Shown: positions 20,501-33,430, counted from the stretch's first letter. The stretch is DNA of 64,000 nt from Chondrosia reniformis (GCA_947172415.1 OX359201.1:3410001-3474000); one strand, 5' to 3'. A program made the numbers and translations. Notes: generated by a model from the letters alone, not told the origin.

Positions 20501-23500
20501 TGTACCAGTACTAGTTATATTTACTAGTTGTATGAATTAGTTGTATGTAGCAATTGTAAATACTAATTGTTTGTAGTAGTTTTATGTATTAGTTGTATGT
20601 ACTAGTTGTATGTGCTAGTTATGTGCGAGTTGTATGTACTAGTTGTACGTATATATTAGTTGTATGTTGTAGCTATCTACTAGTTGTATATACCGGTTGT
20701 ACATTCTAGTATTATGTACTCATTCTATGAAATACTTGTATGTACTAGTTTCTAGTTATATGTTCTATTTCTATGTACTATTCGTATGTACTATGTGTAT
20801 GTTCTATTTATAAGTACCAGTTATATGTGTATGTACTAGTTATATGTTTTTGTAATAGTACTGGTTATATGTATGTGTACTAGTTTTATGTACTAATTGC
20901 ATGTACTAGTTGCATGTACTAATTTTATGAACTAGTAGTATACACTAGTTCTATGCACTAGCACTAGTTATATTTACTAGTTGTATGTACTAGTTGTGTT
21001 TACTAGATATGAACCAGTTGCATGTACAAGTTTTATGCACTAGTTGTTTATACTAGCTATGTATTAGTTGTATGTATTATTTATATGTACCAGTTGTAGG
21101 TACTAGTGGTATGAACTAGTTGCGTGTACTATTTATGTGTACTAATTGTATGCACTTGATGTATGTACTAGTTATATATACTAGTGGTAGGTTCCAGTAC
21201 TAGTTATACTAGGTAGTAGGTAGGTACTAGTTGCATGGACGAGATACTAGTTGTATGTACTAGTTGGATGTACTATTTATATGTACCAATTGTATTTAGT
21301 AGTTATATGTACTAGCTGAGTGTAATTGTTTTATGTACTAGTTGTATACACTATTTATATGTACTAGTTGTATGTACTTGTTGTCTGAACTACTTATATG
21401 TACTCGTTGTATTTGTATGTACTAGATATATGTACTAGTTTTATGTATTCGATATATGTAGTAGTTGTATGTACTAGTTATACGTACTAGTTGTACTTAT
21501 TATTTATATTTATTAATTATAGGTGTATGTACTAGCTCTATGTATATACTGGTTGTATGTGCTAATTGCATGTACTAGTTGTATGTACTATTACTATATA
21601 GTTATATTTACTAGTTGTAGGTGCTAGTTGTATGTACTAGTTGTATGTGGTAGTTGTATGTACTATTGTATGTACTAGTTTTATGTACTAGTTGTATGTA
21701 CTAGTTGTATTTATTAGTTCTATGTACTAGTTGTATGTACTAGCTGTATGAACTAGATGTATGTACTATTTATATATACTGGCTATATGTAGTAGTTGTG
21801 TGTACTAGTTATTTGTACTAGTTGTATGTATTAGTTGTATGTACTAGTTGTATTTACTAGATGTATGTACTAGATGTATGTACTATTTATATGTACTGGC
21901 TATATGTAGTAGTTGTATGAACTAGTTATATATACAAGGTTGTAGTTGTAGGCACTAGTTTTATGTACTACTTATATGTAATATGTGTATTTACTATTTA
22001 TATGTACTAGTTAAATTTTGAGGTATTAGTTATAGGTAGTAGGTGTGTGGACCAGTTATATGTGCTAGTTGTATCTATTAGTTGTATGTAGTAGTTGCAA
22101 GTACTAGTTGTATTCACTAGTTGTATGGAGTAATACAAGCTATATTTCCTAGTTATATGTACTAGTTGTATGCACTAGCTGTATGTACTAGTTGTATGCA
22201 CTAGATATGAATCAGTTGTATGTACAAGTTGTATGTACTAGTTGTATGCACTAGATGTATGTACTCTTTACATGTATTAGTTATATGTAGTAGTTGTGTG
22301 GACAAGTTATATGTGCTAGTTGTATCTATTGGTTGTATGTACTAGTTGTAAGCACTATTTGAATGTTCTAGTTGTAGGTTCTAATACTAGTTATACTACG
22401 TACTATGGAAGTACTAGTTGTATGTGCTTAATACTAGTTGTACGTACTGGTTGTATGTTCTAATTATATGTATTTGATGTATGGACAAGTTGTGAGCAAT
22501 TGTTGTATGTACTAGTTATATGTATTAGTTGTATTGTAGTTTTATGTTCTAGTACTGGTTATATATACAAATTGTAGGTACTAATTGTATACTTTTAGTA
22601 TGTGCAAGTAGTATATACAAGTTATGTTTGCTAGTTGTAAGTACTAGTCGAAAGTCCTATTTTCTAGTTATATGCACCACTTTTATGTACTAATTATTAT
22701 GTACTAGTTGCATGTACTAGTTATATTTACTAGTAAAATTTTTATGTTCTAGTTATATTTACTAGTGTTATGTACAATTTGTATGAAGTAGATGTAAGTA
22801 CTAGTTGTATATACTAATTGTATGGACAAGTTGTATGTACTAGTTTCTAGTTGTATGCACTAGGTTAATGTACTACTTGTGTGTTCTAATTGTATGAACT
22901 AGTTGTATGTACTAATTGGAAGTACTTTCTAGTTCTTGTTATATGAACTAGTGTTAGGACTAGTTGAATGTACTGGTTGTATACACTAATTGTGTTTACT
23001 AGTTGTGTGTACTAGTTGTATGAACTAGTTATATGTACTAGTTGTATGTACTAGTTGTGTTTACTAGTTATATGTGCATGTTCTAGTTATATGTTCTAGT
23101 TGTATGGACAAGTTGTATGTACAAGTTGTATGTACTCGGTGTTTGTACTAGCTACATTTTCTATACATTTTATAAACTAGTTGTATGTACTAGTTCTAGT
23201 TATATTTACTAGTTGTAGGTACAAATTACATGTACTAATGTAGGCTGTGTGTACTTGTTATATATATTTGTACGGACTAATTGTATGTACTAGTACTAGT
23301 AAGTTTCAGTACTAGTTAATCTATTTACTAAGTAGGCACTAGTAAAATGTTTAAACTAGTTGGCATTCTAGTTTAATGTCGTAGTTGTAGTTATATTTAC
23401 TAGGTGTAGGTACTACTTGAACGTACTAGTTGATGTAGTAGCTTTATGTAATAATTGTACGTATTAGGTATATGTACTAGTTGTATGTAGTAGTTGTGTT

Positions 23501-24187
23501 TACTAGTTGTATCTACTAGTTGTATGTACTAGATGTATGTACTTTTTGTATGTATTAGTTATATGTGTATGTACTAGTTATATATAGTAGTTGTATTTTA
23601 TAGTAGTAGATTCTAGTACTAGTTATACTAGATTCTAGGTGAGTACTACTTATATGTGCTAGATACTAATTGTATGTAGTAGTTGTATGTCCTATATAGG
23701 TTTATGTACTAGTTGTATGTACTAGTTGTGTGTACTAGAAAGTATTTGTATGTACTAGTTGTATGTACTAGAAAGTATTTGTATGTAACAATTGTATTTA
23801 CTAGTTTTACGTACCAGTTGTATGTACTAGTTTTATGTACAAGGTGTATGTACTAGTTGTATGTATATACTACTTATATGTACTAGTTGTATGTACTATT
23901 TAAATATATACTAGTTATATATGTATGTACTAGGCATATATACCAGTTGTATGTACTAGTTGTATGTACTAGTTGTATATACTAGTTGTGGGTAATTATT
24001 GTATTTACTAGTTGTCTGCACTAGTTATGTGTACTAGTTATATGTAGTATTTATATTTGTTAGTGCTAGGTATATGTACTAGTTGTATGTAGTAATTATA
24101 TGTACTAGTTGAATTTACTAGTCATTTGTACTAGTTGTATGTACTAGTTGTATGTACTGTTTATATGTACGAGTTATTTGTGAATGT
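19206..24187 (-). repeat. 13-bp satellite, block 5, reversed orientation
   Basis: About 5 kb of TGTATGTACTAGT units, the complement of the left-hand blocks. Up to about 20,500 the order of variants mirrors 4,930-6,925. Beyond that I see only ordinary degenerate units. No gene seen. Confidence 0.9.
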
Positions 24188-24678
24188 ACTTCTGCAGTAG
24201 ACAGTTATGTGCAGACAAAAACTATAACCCCTAAGTGTACCTCTATTGTATGTACATATTCATGATTATAACATAATCAACTTTTTAATTAAATCACAAA
24301 CATACATAATAACTATGATCCATAAGGTAAACTAACAACTTGTCAGTTACATTAAACTAAGCACTAAGAGTATCTTAAGACAGGTACATTAACGTTTACG
24401 CTGACATCATTAATTTTATTAATTGGCAGTGCAGGTGTTTTGACGTTTACCATGATAGTACTGGCTACATCTTTGGATCTTAGTGGCTTTTAAAAAAACC
24501 ATTGATAATATATGGTCAGTCAATGACACTAAGCTAAACAATAAGAGTAGACACACAGCTGATTGCACAAGTTTACAATATTGATCAGATCTTCCTTTAA
24601 TTTGTGATGGCTTTTATATACATATGTACAAAGAAGCTATATAAACAATTAACCAATAACCTCTGTATAATAAAACAC

Positions 24679-25497
24679 TTAAAGTATACTTAATATGTCC
24701 TTCCACTTACAAGGTGGGCAGTCCATGCGTACAAATTTGAAAACTAAAAAGATACAACCAGGCGTTACAACTTCAGGTTCAACAATGTCTTTATGTCTTG
24801 ATAAATAAAATGTTACACTGTTAAGGTCACAGTAGAAGAAGTCCCCAGCAACATTTAGTTTCCTTATATGCCATTGTTCCCCTAACAGGGGAACAAGACC
24901 CAGGTATCTTTTAATACTAAACCTTTCATGGCCAAAGTGAATGCCTAATGGCTTTCCAACATTACCTAGACCACCTTTAAATAACAAAAAATCAACTGGC
25001 ATTTCGATTCTAGCCTCAATTTGGTGGGGATAGGCTTTAAAGCAGCTTTTATTCGCCACGCTAGCTCTTTATGGGCATCATAGGGCTTCAAATACGACGC
25101 ACCTAAATCTACTGCCTGTACAGAACCTACATACAAATTTCAGACAGAAGGATAAACCTACAAACAACAAAACTACGTACAAGTTAACGAACGCCGGGAG
25201 AACGTTCTACAAGAAATCATTAAAAGATGCCAAAATTGACCATTTTAGGTAACACTAATACTTACTGCAATTTAGTACTGAAACATCCTCTTTGTTCCTC
25301 CATTCGTCGTATGCGTCATCGTATCCAACATAATGAATCCTGACTTCTCCAGTGTCAGGATTTCGTCCGGTAATTGTTACGTTATACAATCCTTCTCTTG
25401 ATGCCTTCGGTGGCAACTTCTTTGAACTTCTTAAGTTGATTGAAAGCGCTTCTGACTTCTTGGGCTCCCTGCGCCCTCTAAAATTATAGCAATTCAT
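24679..25497 (-). CDS. Tudor-knot (chromo-like) domain protein, copy 2, two exons
   Basis: Mirror image of the 13,328-14,146 gene. Exon 1 is 25,266-25,497 and exon 2 is 24,679-25,126, separated by a 139-bp GT-AG intron. The 80-codon and 126-codon open stretches translate to exactly the same residues as copy 1, including the apparent one-base loss in the C-run near 25,024-25,028. Shared flanks (about 200 bp 5' and 450 bp 3') mean both copies carry the same proximal promoter. Identical proteins can mean selection, recent duplication or gene conversion; recent duplication is simplest because the flanking satellite is also nearly identical. Confidence 0.7.
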
Positions 25498-25696
25498 CTT
25501 AACTTATCGGTAAACAAACTTTCACGGCAAAATAAACTTTATCGCACCTTCGCAATCACGTGAAAGCTTTACGTATTCGTAATGAATATAATAATGATAT
25601 CATAAAGAATATCATTAAGGAATGCCTGAATATGATTATACCAAATTCTTCTTATTTAGCACCCTACGCGAAATGAGCCAAACAAATTCATATGGT

Positions 25697-27885
25697 ATGT
25701 ACAAGTACTAGCTATATTAACTAGTTTTAGGTACTCTTTGTATGTACTAGTTGTAATACTAGTTGTATGTACTAGTTGTATGCACTATATAGTTGTATCT
25801 ACTAGTTGTATTTACTAATTGTATGTAGTAGTTTTATGTACTACTTGTAAGAAATAATTGTGTGTATATACTAGTTGTAGGTACAAATTGTATGTACTAG
25901 TTGAATGTACTAGTTGTATGTACCAGTTATATGTGAATGTTCTAGTCATAGGGTACTAATTGTAAGTACAAATTGTATGAACTAGTTGTTACTACTAGTT
26001 GTATGTGCAAGTTGTATGTAATAGTTGTATATACTAGTCTTATGAACTACTTGTTAGTACTTGTTGGTCATACTAGCAGAATGTACTAGTTGTGTGTACT
26101 AGTTGTATGTACTACTTATATGCACTAGTTGTATGTACTGGTTAAAGGCACTAGTTGTATACCAGTAGTATGTACTAGTTGTATGTGCTAGTTGTATCAA
26201 CTGGTAATATTTTCTAGTAAAAGTAATATTTAATCGTTATATTTACTAATTGTATGTACTAGTACAAGTTATATTTATTAGATATATTTACCAGTTATAT
26301 TTACTAGTTGTTTGTACTGGTTGTATGTACTAGTTGTATGTACTAGTTGTAGCAGTAATTGTATGGACTACTTGGAAGTACTAGATGTATGTACTAGTTG
26401 TATATTGCTAGTTGTAACAACTAGTTATATATTCTAGTACAAGTTATATTTAATCGTTATATTTACTAGTTGTATGTACTAGTACAAGTTATATATATTA
26501 GTTATATTTACCATTTATATTTACTAGTTGTTTGTACTGGTTGTATGTACTAGTTGTAGGTACTAGTTGTGGTACTATTTGTATGGACTAGTTGTATATA
26601 CTAGATGTATGTACTAATTGTGTGAAATAATTATATGTCGTAGTAGGAGTTCTAGTTTAATGTACTATTTGTATGGACTATTTTTATGTACTAGGTAAAT
26701 GTGTATGTTATAGTAATAGGTACTAGTTGTATGTGCTAGTTGTATGAACTAGTGGTATGTACTAGTTATATATACTATGGTATGTACTATTTGTATGGAC
26801 TAGTTGTATGTACTATTTGTATATACTAGTATATGTACTACTTGTAGGTTCTAGTACTAGTTATACTAGGTACTAGGTAGGTGCTAGTTGTATGTACTAG
26901 CCCTAGTTATATTTAATAGTTGTAGGTACTAGTTGCATGGATTTGTTGAATGTTTTATTTGTATGTACAAATAGTATGTACTAGTTGTATGTACTAGTTG
27001 TAAGAACTAGTTAAGTACTAGTTGTATGTAGTAGTTGTATTAACTAGTTGTATGAACTATTACTGGTAATATTTACTAGTTGTAAATACTAGTTGTAAGT
27101 ACTAGTTGTATGTACTAGCAGAAGTTATGTTTACTATTTGTAGGCATTAGTTGCATGTACTAGTTTTATGTGTAGTTGTATGTTCTAATTGTATGAACTA
27201 GTTGTATTTACCACCTGTATGGACTAGTTATATACTAGGTGTATATGTACTTGTTGTATGTACTAGTTGTATATCCTAGTTGTATGTACTAGGTGTATGT
27301 AGTAGTTGTATGTTCTAATTGTTTGAATCAGTTCTATGTACTAATAGTATGTACTAGTTATGTACTAGTTATATGAACTAGTTTTATGTCCTAGTTGAAT
27401 GTGCTACTTGTATGTACTAGTTGTATTTACTATTTGTATGTACTTTTTGTACGTACTAGGTGTATGTACAAGTTATGTGTACTAGTTGTAAGTTCTAGTA
27501 GTAGTAATACTAGATACTAAGTAGGTATTAGTTGTGTGTAAAGGTTCTAGTTATATTAACTAGTTGAAAGTACTAGTTATATGTACTAGTTGAGTGTAAT
27601 AATTGCATGTATTAATTATATATAATAATTGAATGTACGAGTTGTGTGTACTAGTTATGTACTAGCTGTATGTACTAGTTGTATGTACTAGTAGTATTAA
27701 CTAGTGGTATGTACTAGTACTGGTAATATTTACTAACTGTAGGCACTAGGTTTATGTACTAGTTGTACGTACTAGCACTGGTTGTATGTACTAGTTGTAT
27801 TTACTAGTTGTATGAACAAGTTGTATGTACTAGTACTAGTACTAGTTATATTCAGTAGTTGTAATAGTTGGAGGTTTAGTTTGAT
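25697..27885 (-). repeat. 13-bp satellite, block 6 (right arm)
   Basis: TGTATGTACTAGT units mirroring 10,940-13,128. No gene. Confidence 0.92.
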
Positions 27886-29162
27886 AACTGAGGCATATCA
27901 TTGGTAATGCATATTGTTTCTGGAAACATATCCTCATTCATTTCAATTGGTGATGTATTCTCATATTTATCTGTTTTGATTGGGTATTTGATTTCTTTCG
28001 TAAGTGGTAGGTGTGATGGCCTAATGGCATCAGACATATCACACCACTGCAGTAATCATTTGTAAAAATGACCTATATGTATTGCTGAAGGTCTGTATTT
28101 CCATATAGTGTGGTCTTTTATATTTCGTACACTACTATGGGCCACATAAGCCTGGCCACTTGCAAAGAAATTTTCATTTAATAAGACTATAGCTTTTTTA
28201 ACAGTCATTCCCTGGACACGATGTACTGTAACAGCATATCCAGGTATAATTGGAAATTGCCTTCGCACAATGTAGTAGGAACTTCCTCCTACTTGAATAA
28301 TTTGTTTGAAACGTGGTAAGGCTAAGCATTCCTTTGGGTTTTCAATTTGGCACAGAACAATACAGTTAGTATTTAATGAAACAATTTGAGCTATTGTGCC
28401 ATTAACCCAACCATGGTCTACATTTATGTTTTGTCTTACCACAACCCTTACACCCACTTTTAAGTGTAGTTGATCTGGCAATTTATCAGACAGTTTTTCT
28501 ATTCTTTTTTTATCTTGTACTCTTAGAGGCATGCCATTGTGGTCTGTGTCTATAGCATTGTAAAGCCTGCCTTCCCCATCTAACATTTCCAAGCATGATT
28601 CATTGTAATGATTACATTCTTGTCTTTTTGAACATATAATGATTGTAGCTTTTAGATCTACTTTCCCTAAATCTTCCTGCTCCCATTTGGAGTGCAAAAT
28701 CTTATGAACTTCTGCATCATGTATGCCAAGCCTGACTTTATCAAGGAGACATTGCAGGTCAGGGTCTTTGGCTCTAACTACTTTTCTTAACAGTAGCATG
28801 TTAAAAGTCATCCATAAGTCAGTGCCAAATATGTCCTTGTTGGACACAACTGGCAACTGAGCAGGATCACCAAGTAGAATGACATGTCTACTTCCCCAAG
28901 GATGCTTAGAACTACCTTTTTTTGCGTAACGTCTGCAGAGTCCTTCAATTGTTAAAAATAATGTTGCATCAATCATAGAAAATTCATCTATTATGATTAC
29001 ATCAGTCTTTCTCAAAGAGGTTGTCTGAGCTGTACCATGCTCTAGACCACATTTCAGATCAATATCGAGTTTAAAGAACTGATGCAGTGTAACTCCTCCT
29101 ATTAGGTGTGCAGCAACACCACTAGGAGCAAGTTTACTCACAACTAAACCTTGTTCCTGCAA
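27876..29162 (-). pseudogene. Helitron helicase, C-terminal part
   Basis: 368 codons carry the remaining Pif1-like motifs: Walker B VIIIDEFSMID (D59, E60), motif III GDPAQLPVV (about 99-106) and GYAVTVHRVQGMTVKKA near the C-terminus. The frame hits a TGA at 28,053-28,055 after IHIGHFYK, but the same frame stays open for about 58 further codons (LLQWCDMSDAIRPSHLP onward) to TAA at 27,876-27,878, so the TGA looks like a nonsense change. The final stop lies across the border of the inverted-duplication arm. Confidence 0.88.
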
Positions 29163-29701
29163 TGGGCTACAATGGCATTAAGGACAAATGATTTACCTGT
29201 ACCTGCAGGACCAACTATTGCTGCAGAAATTTTTTTACCCCTTTCAATTTTTTCAGTGACCCATTCAAAAGCACGTTTTTGTGAGGGTGTGTATTTGTCT
29301 TTGTATCTTTGCAGGTTTGCATTGGTATATGGTAGCAAAGTACCATAATCATTGCTGACATCTCCCAACAAGGTGTCTGTGACTTCAGCTTCCTCTTCAT
29401 TTGTTTCAGCACCAAGTGGGATATCGGCCATAAAAACATCACCTTCATTAGCAGAAATGAACTTGTTATCTACAAAGAGTTGAACTAGTGTTTTCAACTC
29501 TTCATATTTGAATCCTTTGGATACAACTGTGTGGAGACAGTTTAGTGCATCGCCTTCCTTTTCACAAAGACCTTTTTCCACACATAGCTGCATCCATGAT
29601 TGTGGAGGTTGACTAGTTATAATATCCTCCTCGGTTAAGGAAATATTCAAGAGATATTTCTGCTCATAGAATTGCTCCTGTGTCTCATCAGCAGGAGCCA
29701 A
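29144..29701 (-). pseudogene. Helitron helicase, N-terminal part (Walker A)
   Basis: From a TTG codon: LAPADETQEQFYEQKYLL, an acidic linker, YTPSQKRAFEWVTEKIERGK and the Walker A box GPAGTGKS (residues 164-171). This is the start of the Pif1-like SF1B helicase domain fused to Rep in Helitrons. The frame ends HCRNKV at a stop; one missing G (AGG AAC for AGG GAA C) explains the shift into the next piece (EQGLVVSKLAPSGVAAHLIG). Confidence 0.88.
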
Positions 29702-31383
29702 AAATGAAATCTAGTAACTACTACTTTAGCTCTCCTTCTCCAGTATTTCCCTTGTTTGTCCACTAAGATAGTGCCAGCTGGATACTGAGCAAGTGATTTT
29801 ATTAGAAGTGGTTTAGTGGACAAGTCATTATGTAGCCAGTGTGGTTTGCTGAAGATGTCAATTGAATTTTTAATATCAATCTTTTGAAGGAACCTTTCAG
29901 CATCCTTGACATCTGTTTCATCAATGTTTTCCACACGATTTAGTGATTCATTGAGAAATGTTTCAACAAAGATATCTATTACATTTTGTGGATATTTGGC
30001 GTTTTCAAGCTCTAGCAAAGTTGCTGTCGTTTTACTATCAGTGGGGATAAGGTGCATGTTATCTTTAATTCTTCTACTTATTAAAGATACTTCCTTGTCC
30101 CTCACTGATTTGTATTTGTAATATTCATCAAAGTCACCATTGTCATTCTGAATTAAATTGTCATCATTAGCTGTAAAATGCTTTTTTTGTTCATTCACTT
30201 TTTTGACAGCTGTACTTTGCTCACCTGGAAGAACCTGATGCCACCATTTAAAGTAGTCTGGATATGTTAGGTTCTTCAGATGATCTGCTCTTTGTAAATA
30301 GATTTTAAATTTTCCTGCATAAAATATATCTTCTGATTCTGCAGGAAGATCTTCAAGGAGCCTCTTCTGTTTGAGGACTCTTATGACTGGTTTCACTTCA
30401 GTTGGCAGGTAGATAGCTAAACGTGACATGGAGTGCTGCTGAGAGCTCATTAATATCTCAAGAGCTTCAATAGCTCCAATCTCTCTTGTCTTTAAGTACC
30501 TTTCTGGTGTAGATGCATTTTCAGGTAACTCAATGTTTGTGGTAGGCTCAGTTTTGGAAATGTATTTTGCTAAATACATTTCAAAGCCATGCTTACTCAC
30601 TCGTTGAACATTGATTCCTGCACCCAAAACAACAAGCATTTCGAGGTTGTAGGGAACAACCAATTTGTCCTCATCATGATGTCGCTTATAGAAGTAGCGA
30701 GTATTGTCTTCATTTAACTCATAACTTTCTTGAGGTACATGGTATGGGAAGCGAAACTTGCATTTGCTTGTGGTATGGCCAAATGCCTTTTGAAAGCACT
30801 TTGGGGTACAAGTGCCATGCATTTGTAGCTTTTTCACTAATTTCCTGATATAATGTGCTGTGGGGTCATTAGTATCATTGGCACGAGGCATCTCGGCTGT
30901 AACTGCATCATCTGGAATAGTTCGAGGCTCTATCCAGAGAAGCATATGCCAATGAACTGCCCCTCGCTTCTGATATTCATTTTTCCATACATAGTCCACC
31001 ACCTTGCCTAATGGGGACTCTTTGGCATTTTTCAGGTAGTTTTTCATGAACCATTGGAACCTCACTTCAGCAGCCATTACAGAGATGTCAGGGTAGGTTC
31101 CTACTGCCTCAGAGTTGGTTGCAGCCTCCAGATATATGTCCTCTGTCTTCTCAGCTGCACCCCACCCTGATTTGACAGTGGCCTGGATGTGTGGCCAAGC
31201 ATCATTCACTGTAAGAGTGACAAAGAAATCGGGAAGCCCCTTGGTCTGTGTCATGGCAATGAGATCTAGGCCAAAGACTTTCCAGTATTGAGGCGATCCT
31301 GGAATACAATTGGGCATCTCTTTGCCATAGGAAGCATAGGGATCATCAGATTGCTCTGCTCCTATCACTTTTTGGGCTGTCAA
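29647..31383 (-). pseudogene. Helitron Rep (HUH nuclease) portion
   Basis: 578 codons open from a TTG just after an in-frame TAA (CAATAA, near 31,396). The replication-initiator nuclease is clear: the HUH metal site is H144-W-H146 (GAVHWHMLLW), and the two-tyrosine active site is Y270 and Y274 (EMYLAKYISK). A zinc-binding cluster C192, C196, H203, C208 lies between, as in other Helitrons. Upstream similarity (31,397-31,820) shows that the true start lies further 5' and the TAA is a nonsense change. The frame ends KVVVTRFHF and then runs off; a one-base change in the TTTTT run near 29,704 would connect it to the helicase part. Role when intact: strand nicking and transfer in rolling-circle transposition. 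Confidence 0.9.
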
Positions 31384-32124
31384 TTTTTCTGTTTATTGAG
31401 AAATATTGACAGTTTTTGCAGTAAAAGCTTTTAATCTTAACTTTGTCATTAAATCAAACTTGTAAAAGGGATATTGGCGATCCCTGGCAAACCAACCCCT
31501 TATGTCATACAGCGTCATCTTTGCCTGATCAGCGAATTCCACTGGACAGCCAGAGTACCATCCACCCAAGCCATATGGATGGAGATGTGGAAATAGCTTT
31601 GGCTCAAGGTATATTTCACCATAGTGAACTGTGTCATGTCCTTGATCTTGTCAATAGCCTCTTCTAAATTGTCACTTTGACAGTTTCTAGGGTGCTATAG
31701 GACAGCTACTTGCTGCACCCCATGAATTGATGGGAACTGGTCAAAATATTGTGAACTGGAAGGGAAAACCATCCCGAGTGCCTCTTGTTGAAGAAGATCA
31801 TCATAAGTGAACAGGCTGCATGTATATATACAACCTGTCCTAGGAATTGATGTTGATACTTACAAACCATTTACAGAAACAAAGCGATGTTCACATGAAT
31901 AGCAATACACGTGTATGTGTTTTAGTGTTTTAAGTATCATTCAAGATAGGTAGCTAGAATATGTGTCAAACTTACTTTGACGTCTTAAATAACAATTTCA
32001 GTGCTTGTGTTTCTTCTCTCAAAAAGATAGTAGTATATGAACTAGAGAACAATTGAACAAGTATGTCAAGTCACAGATTCCCTAGAAGAAGTCTGTCATT
32101 GTGTGTAGTTCTTTAGCTAGTAAC

Positions 32125-32390
32125 TACGAGTGCTGATGGTCTAGAGCTTAAAAAGGCAAAAGATTCAAGATTGAGTGATTATGGGATGTCCCAAGTTCAA
32201 GCCCAGACCAGATTTTCTGTGATAGCACCCCCTAACAAGAGACACTGCCCCCTGCAGATAACAAACTGATTTCATTGACTGGTTTATTGTATGTGTGTTT
32301 GTGTTGTATGTACTGTTATTGTACTTTTTTGCAGGACCCCCTGGTAGACCAGCCACAGGCTGAAGGGGAACTCCTGTCAAAATAATTATG
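32125..32390 (+). repeat. possible tRNA-derived SINE
   Basis: TGATGGTCTAGAGCTTA resembles a pol III A box and CCAAGTTCAAGCCCAGA a B box, about 50 bp apart, as in a tRNA-like SINE head. A body follows with TGCAGGACCCCCTGG and CCACAGGCTGAAGGGGAACT. No second copy in this window. The stretch 31,821-32,120 shows nothing I recognise. Confidence 0.35.
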
Positions 32391-32684
32391 TTATTGATAG
32401 TGTGAACTACATTCCTCAGTGAACTTATTTGATTAGACAGTTAACTTCTTTCTTACCAATATTTATTTAGCTAGTAACTATATTTCTTGTATAATCAATA
32501 AACTTACTTGATTCAAAGCAAAATCACCAAGGACAAACGTGGAACAATATACTGTAACAATAGACTTCTTTTACTCAAAGGAATAATAAAACAGAGGATA
32601 TCTATTAACACAATGATAGTGTTAACAGTGGGCGCCCACGCGTTTTTATATTTTGTTATATACTTCCGATGTTCGTATATAATC

Positions 32685-32800
32685 GCTTTTGCAAATGGCG
32701 GCGTTCAGGAAGCTTAAGTTAATGAAGTCTTTCTATCGTTATTTAAGCTCTTAAGCGTCCTCAATCGTTAGGAGTATGATTTTCTATTTTAAAGGCCAAC
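32685..32800 (+). repeat. dispersed repeat (partner 58,075-58,190)
   Basis: GGCGTTCAGGAAGCTTAAGT and CTTAAGCGTCCTCAATCGTT recur at 58,083-58,175 in the same orientation with moderate divergence. Probably an old transposon piece; the 58 kb copy continues to the CTTGCACTGTATATA end also seen at 34,490. Confidence 0.6.
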
Positions 32801-32914
32801 AAAGCGCCCAAATAATTCGAGTACAGGAGGCGAAATACTTGTTCATCTAGACATCGACTTTATCCACAATAAAAAGTGTGTAGCGTCAATAAATCATTAA
32901 GAAAACATTTAAAC

Positions 32915-32959
32915 ATGGCGACATCCTTACCAGAGAACCTACAGACCGACAAAGGCCAG
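32915..32959 (+). CDS. orphan first-exon candidate (MATSLPENLQTDKGQ)
   Basis: ATG GCG ACA opens 15 codons that end exactly at CAG/GTAAGG, a strong splice donor. The translation is MATSLPENLQTDKGQ. No downstream exon could be linked with confidence. 32,960-34,600 otherwise holds unique AT-rich DNA plus a 33,290-33,430 segment repeated near 54,640-54,800. Confidence 0.3.
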
Positions 32960-33289
32960 GTAAGGAATGTCTTTTGAAAACTCTGCAGTAGCATGTGACA
33001 AGGATAACCATACAGAAGTGCCATATATTTTTAGTTTTTATTTATCTTGTATTCCCTCTCTTTCTTTTTAGTTACTCTTAATTAAAAAATATAGACAAAA
33101 AGCTTCCTCTAATCTATCGTCTCAGTTCAAATCGTTTTAAAAGAGAAGCGTATTTACCGATTTGCTTTTGCACCGTCACAATTAACGCCAACGGTTCTGT
33201 GGTCAAACACCTTCCGTATTTAGTAATTGGAATGTAAACATTGCTGTTCTTATCAGAGTACGTATATACGGTGATTACATACTCTTATG

Positions 33290-33430
33290 TAGAGCAATTA
33301 ATGTGTAGGGAAACTGCAAGGGATAGTAGCGATTATTTCGTTTCCTTATACATTTGCATAGGAGCATGTTTACTTTAAATTTGGCAAATGAATCAACTTT
33401 GAAATCTCCCATTTAGGTTTTCTTGAGTCA
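33290..33430 (+). repeat. dispersed repeat (partner about 54,640-54,800)
   Basis: TTTCGTTTCCTTATACATTTG, GGCAAATGAATCAACTTTGA and AATCTCCCATTT-like phrases occur in the same order at 54,645-54,810 (there with a 60-bp insertion). Same orientation. No coding potential. Confidence 0.5.

Larger units (their letters stand above)
24188..27885 (-). repeat. right arm of the 3,698-bp inverted duplication
   Basis: Reverse complement of 10,940-14,637. The inner end stops inside what is the last phosphatase exon in the left copy but is followed here by satellite. The outer end stops inside the Helitron reading frame, whose TAA (27,876-27,878) lies in the arm. Both facts suggest this arm is the transposed copy. 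Confidence 0.93.
27876..31820 (-). mobile_element. Helitron, decayed
   Basis: A minus-strand Rep/helicase polyprotein typical of Helitrons, broken into pieces by frameshifts and in-frame stops. The 5' part is recognisable to about 31,820: after an acceptor-like ATGCAG, LFTYDDLLQQEALG, then EPKLFPHLHPYGLGGW and FADQAKMTLYDIRGWFARDR, the conserved Helitron N-terminal region. The 3' terminal hairpin and CTRR end are not found, because the inverted-duplication arm replaces sequence directly after the coding end. No TC-type 5' end was identified. Confidence 0.88.

Noticed and set aside
32125..32205. Functional tRNA gene
   Set aside because: Box-like sequences are present but no cloverleaf with acceptor and anticodon stems could be folded by eye.
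32165..32380. 71-codon minus-strand ORF
   Set aside because: It lies inside the possible SINE and shows no protein-like conservation.
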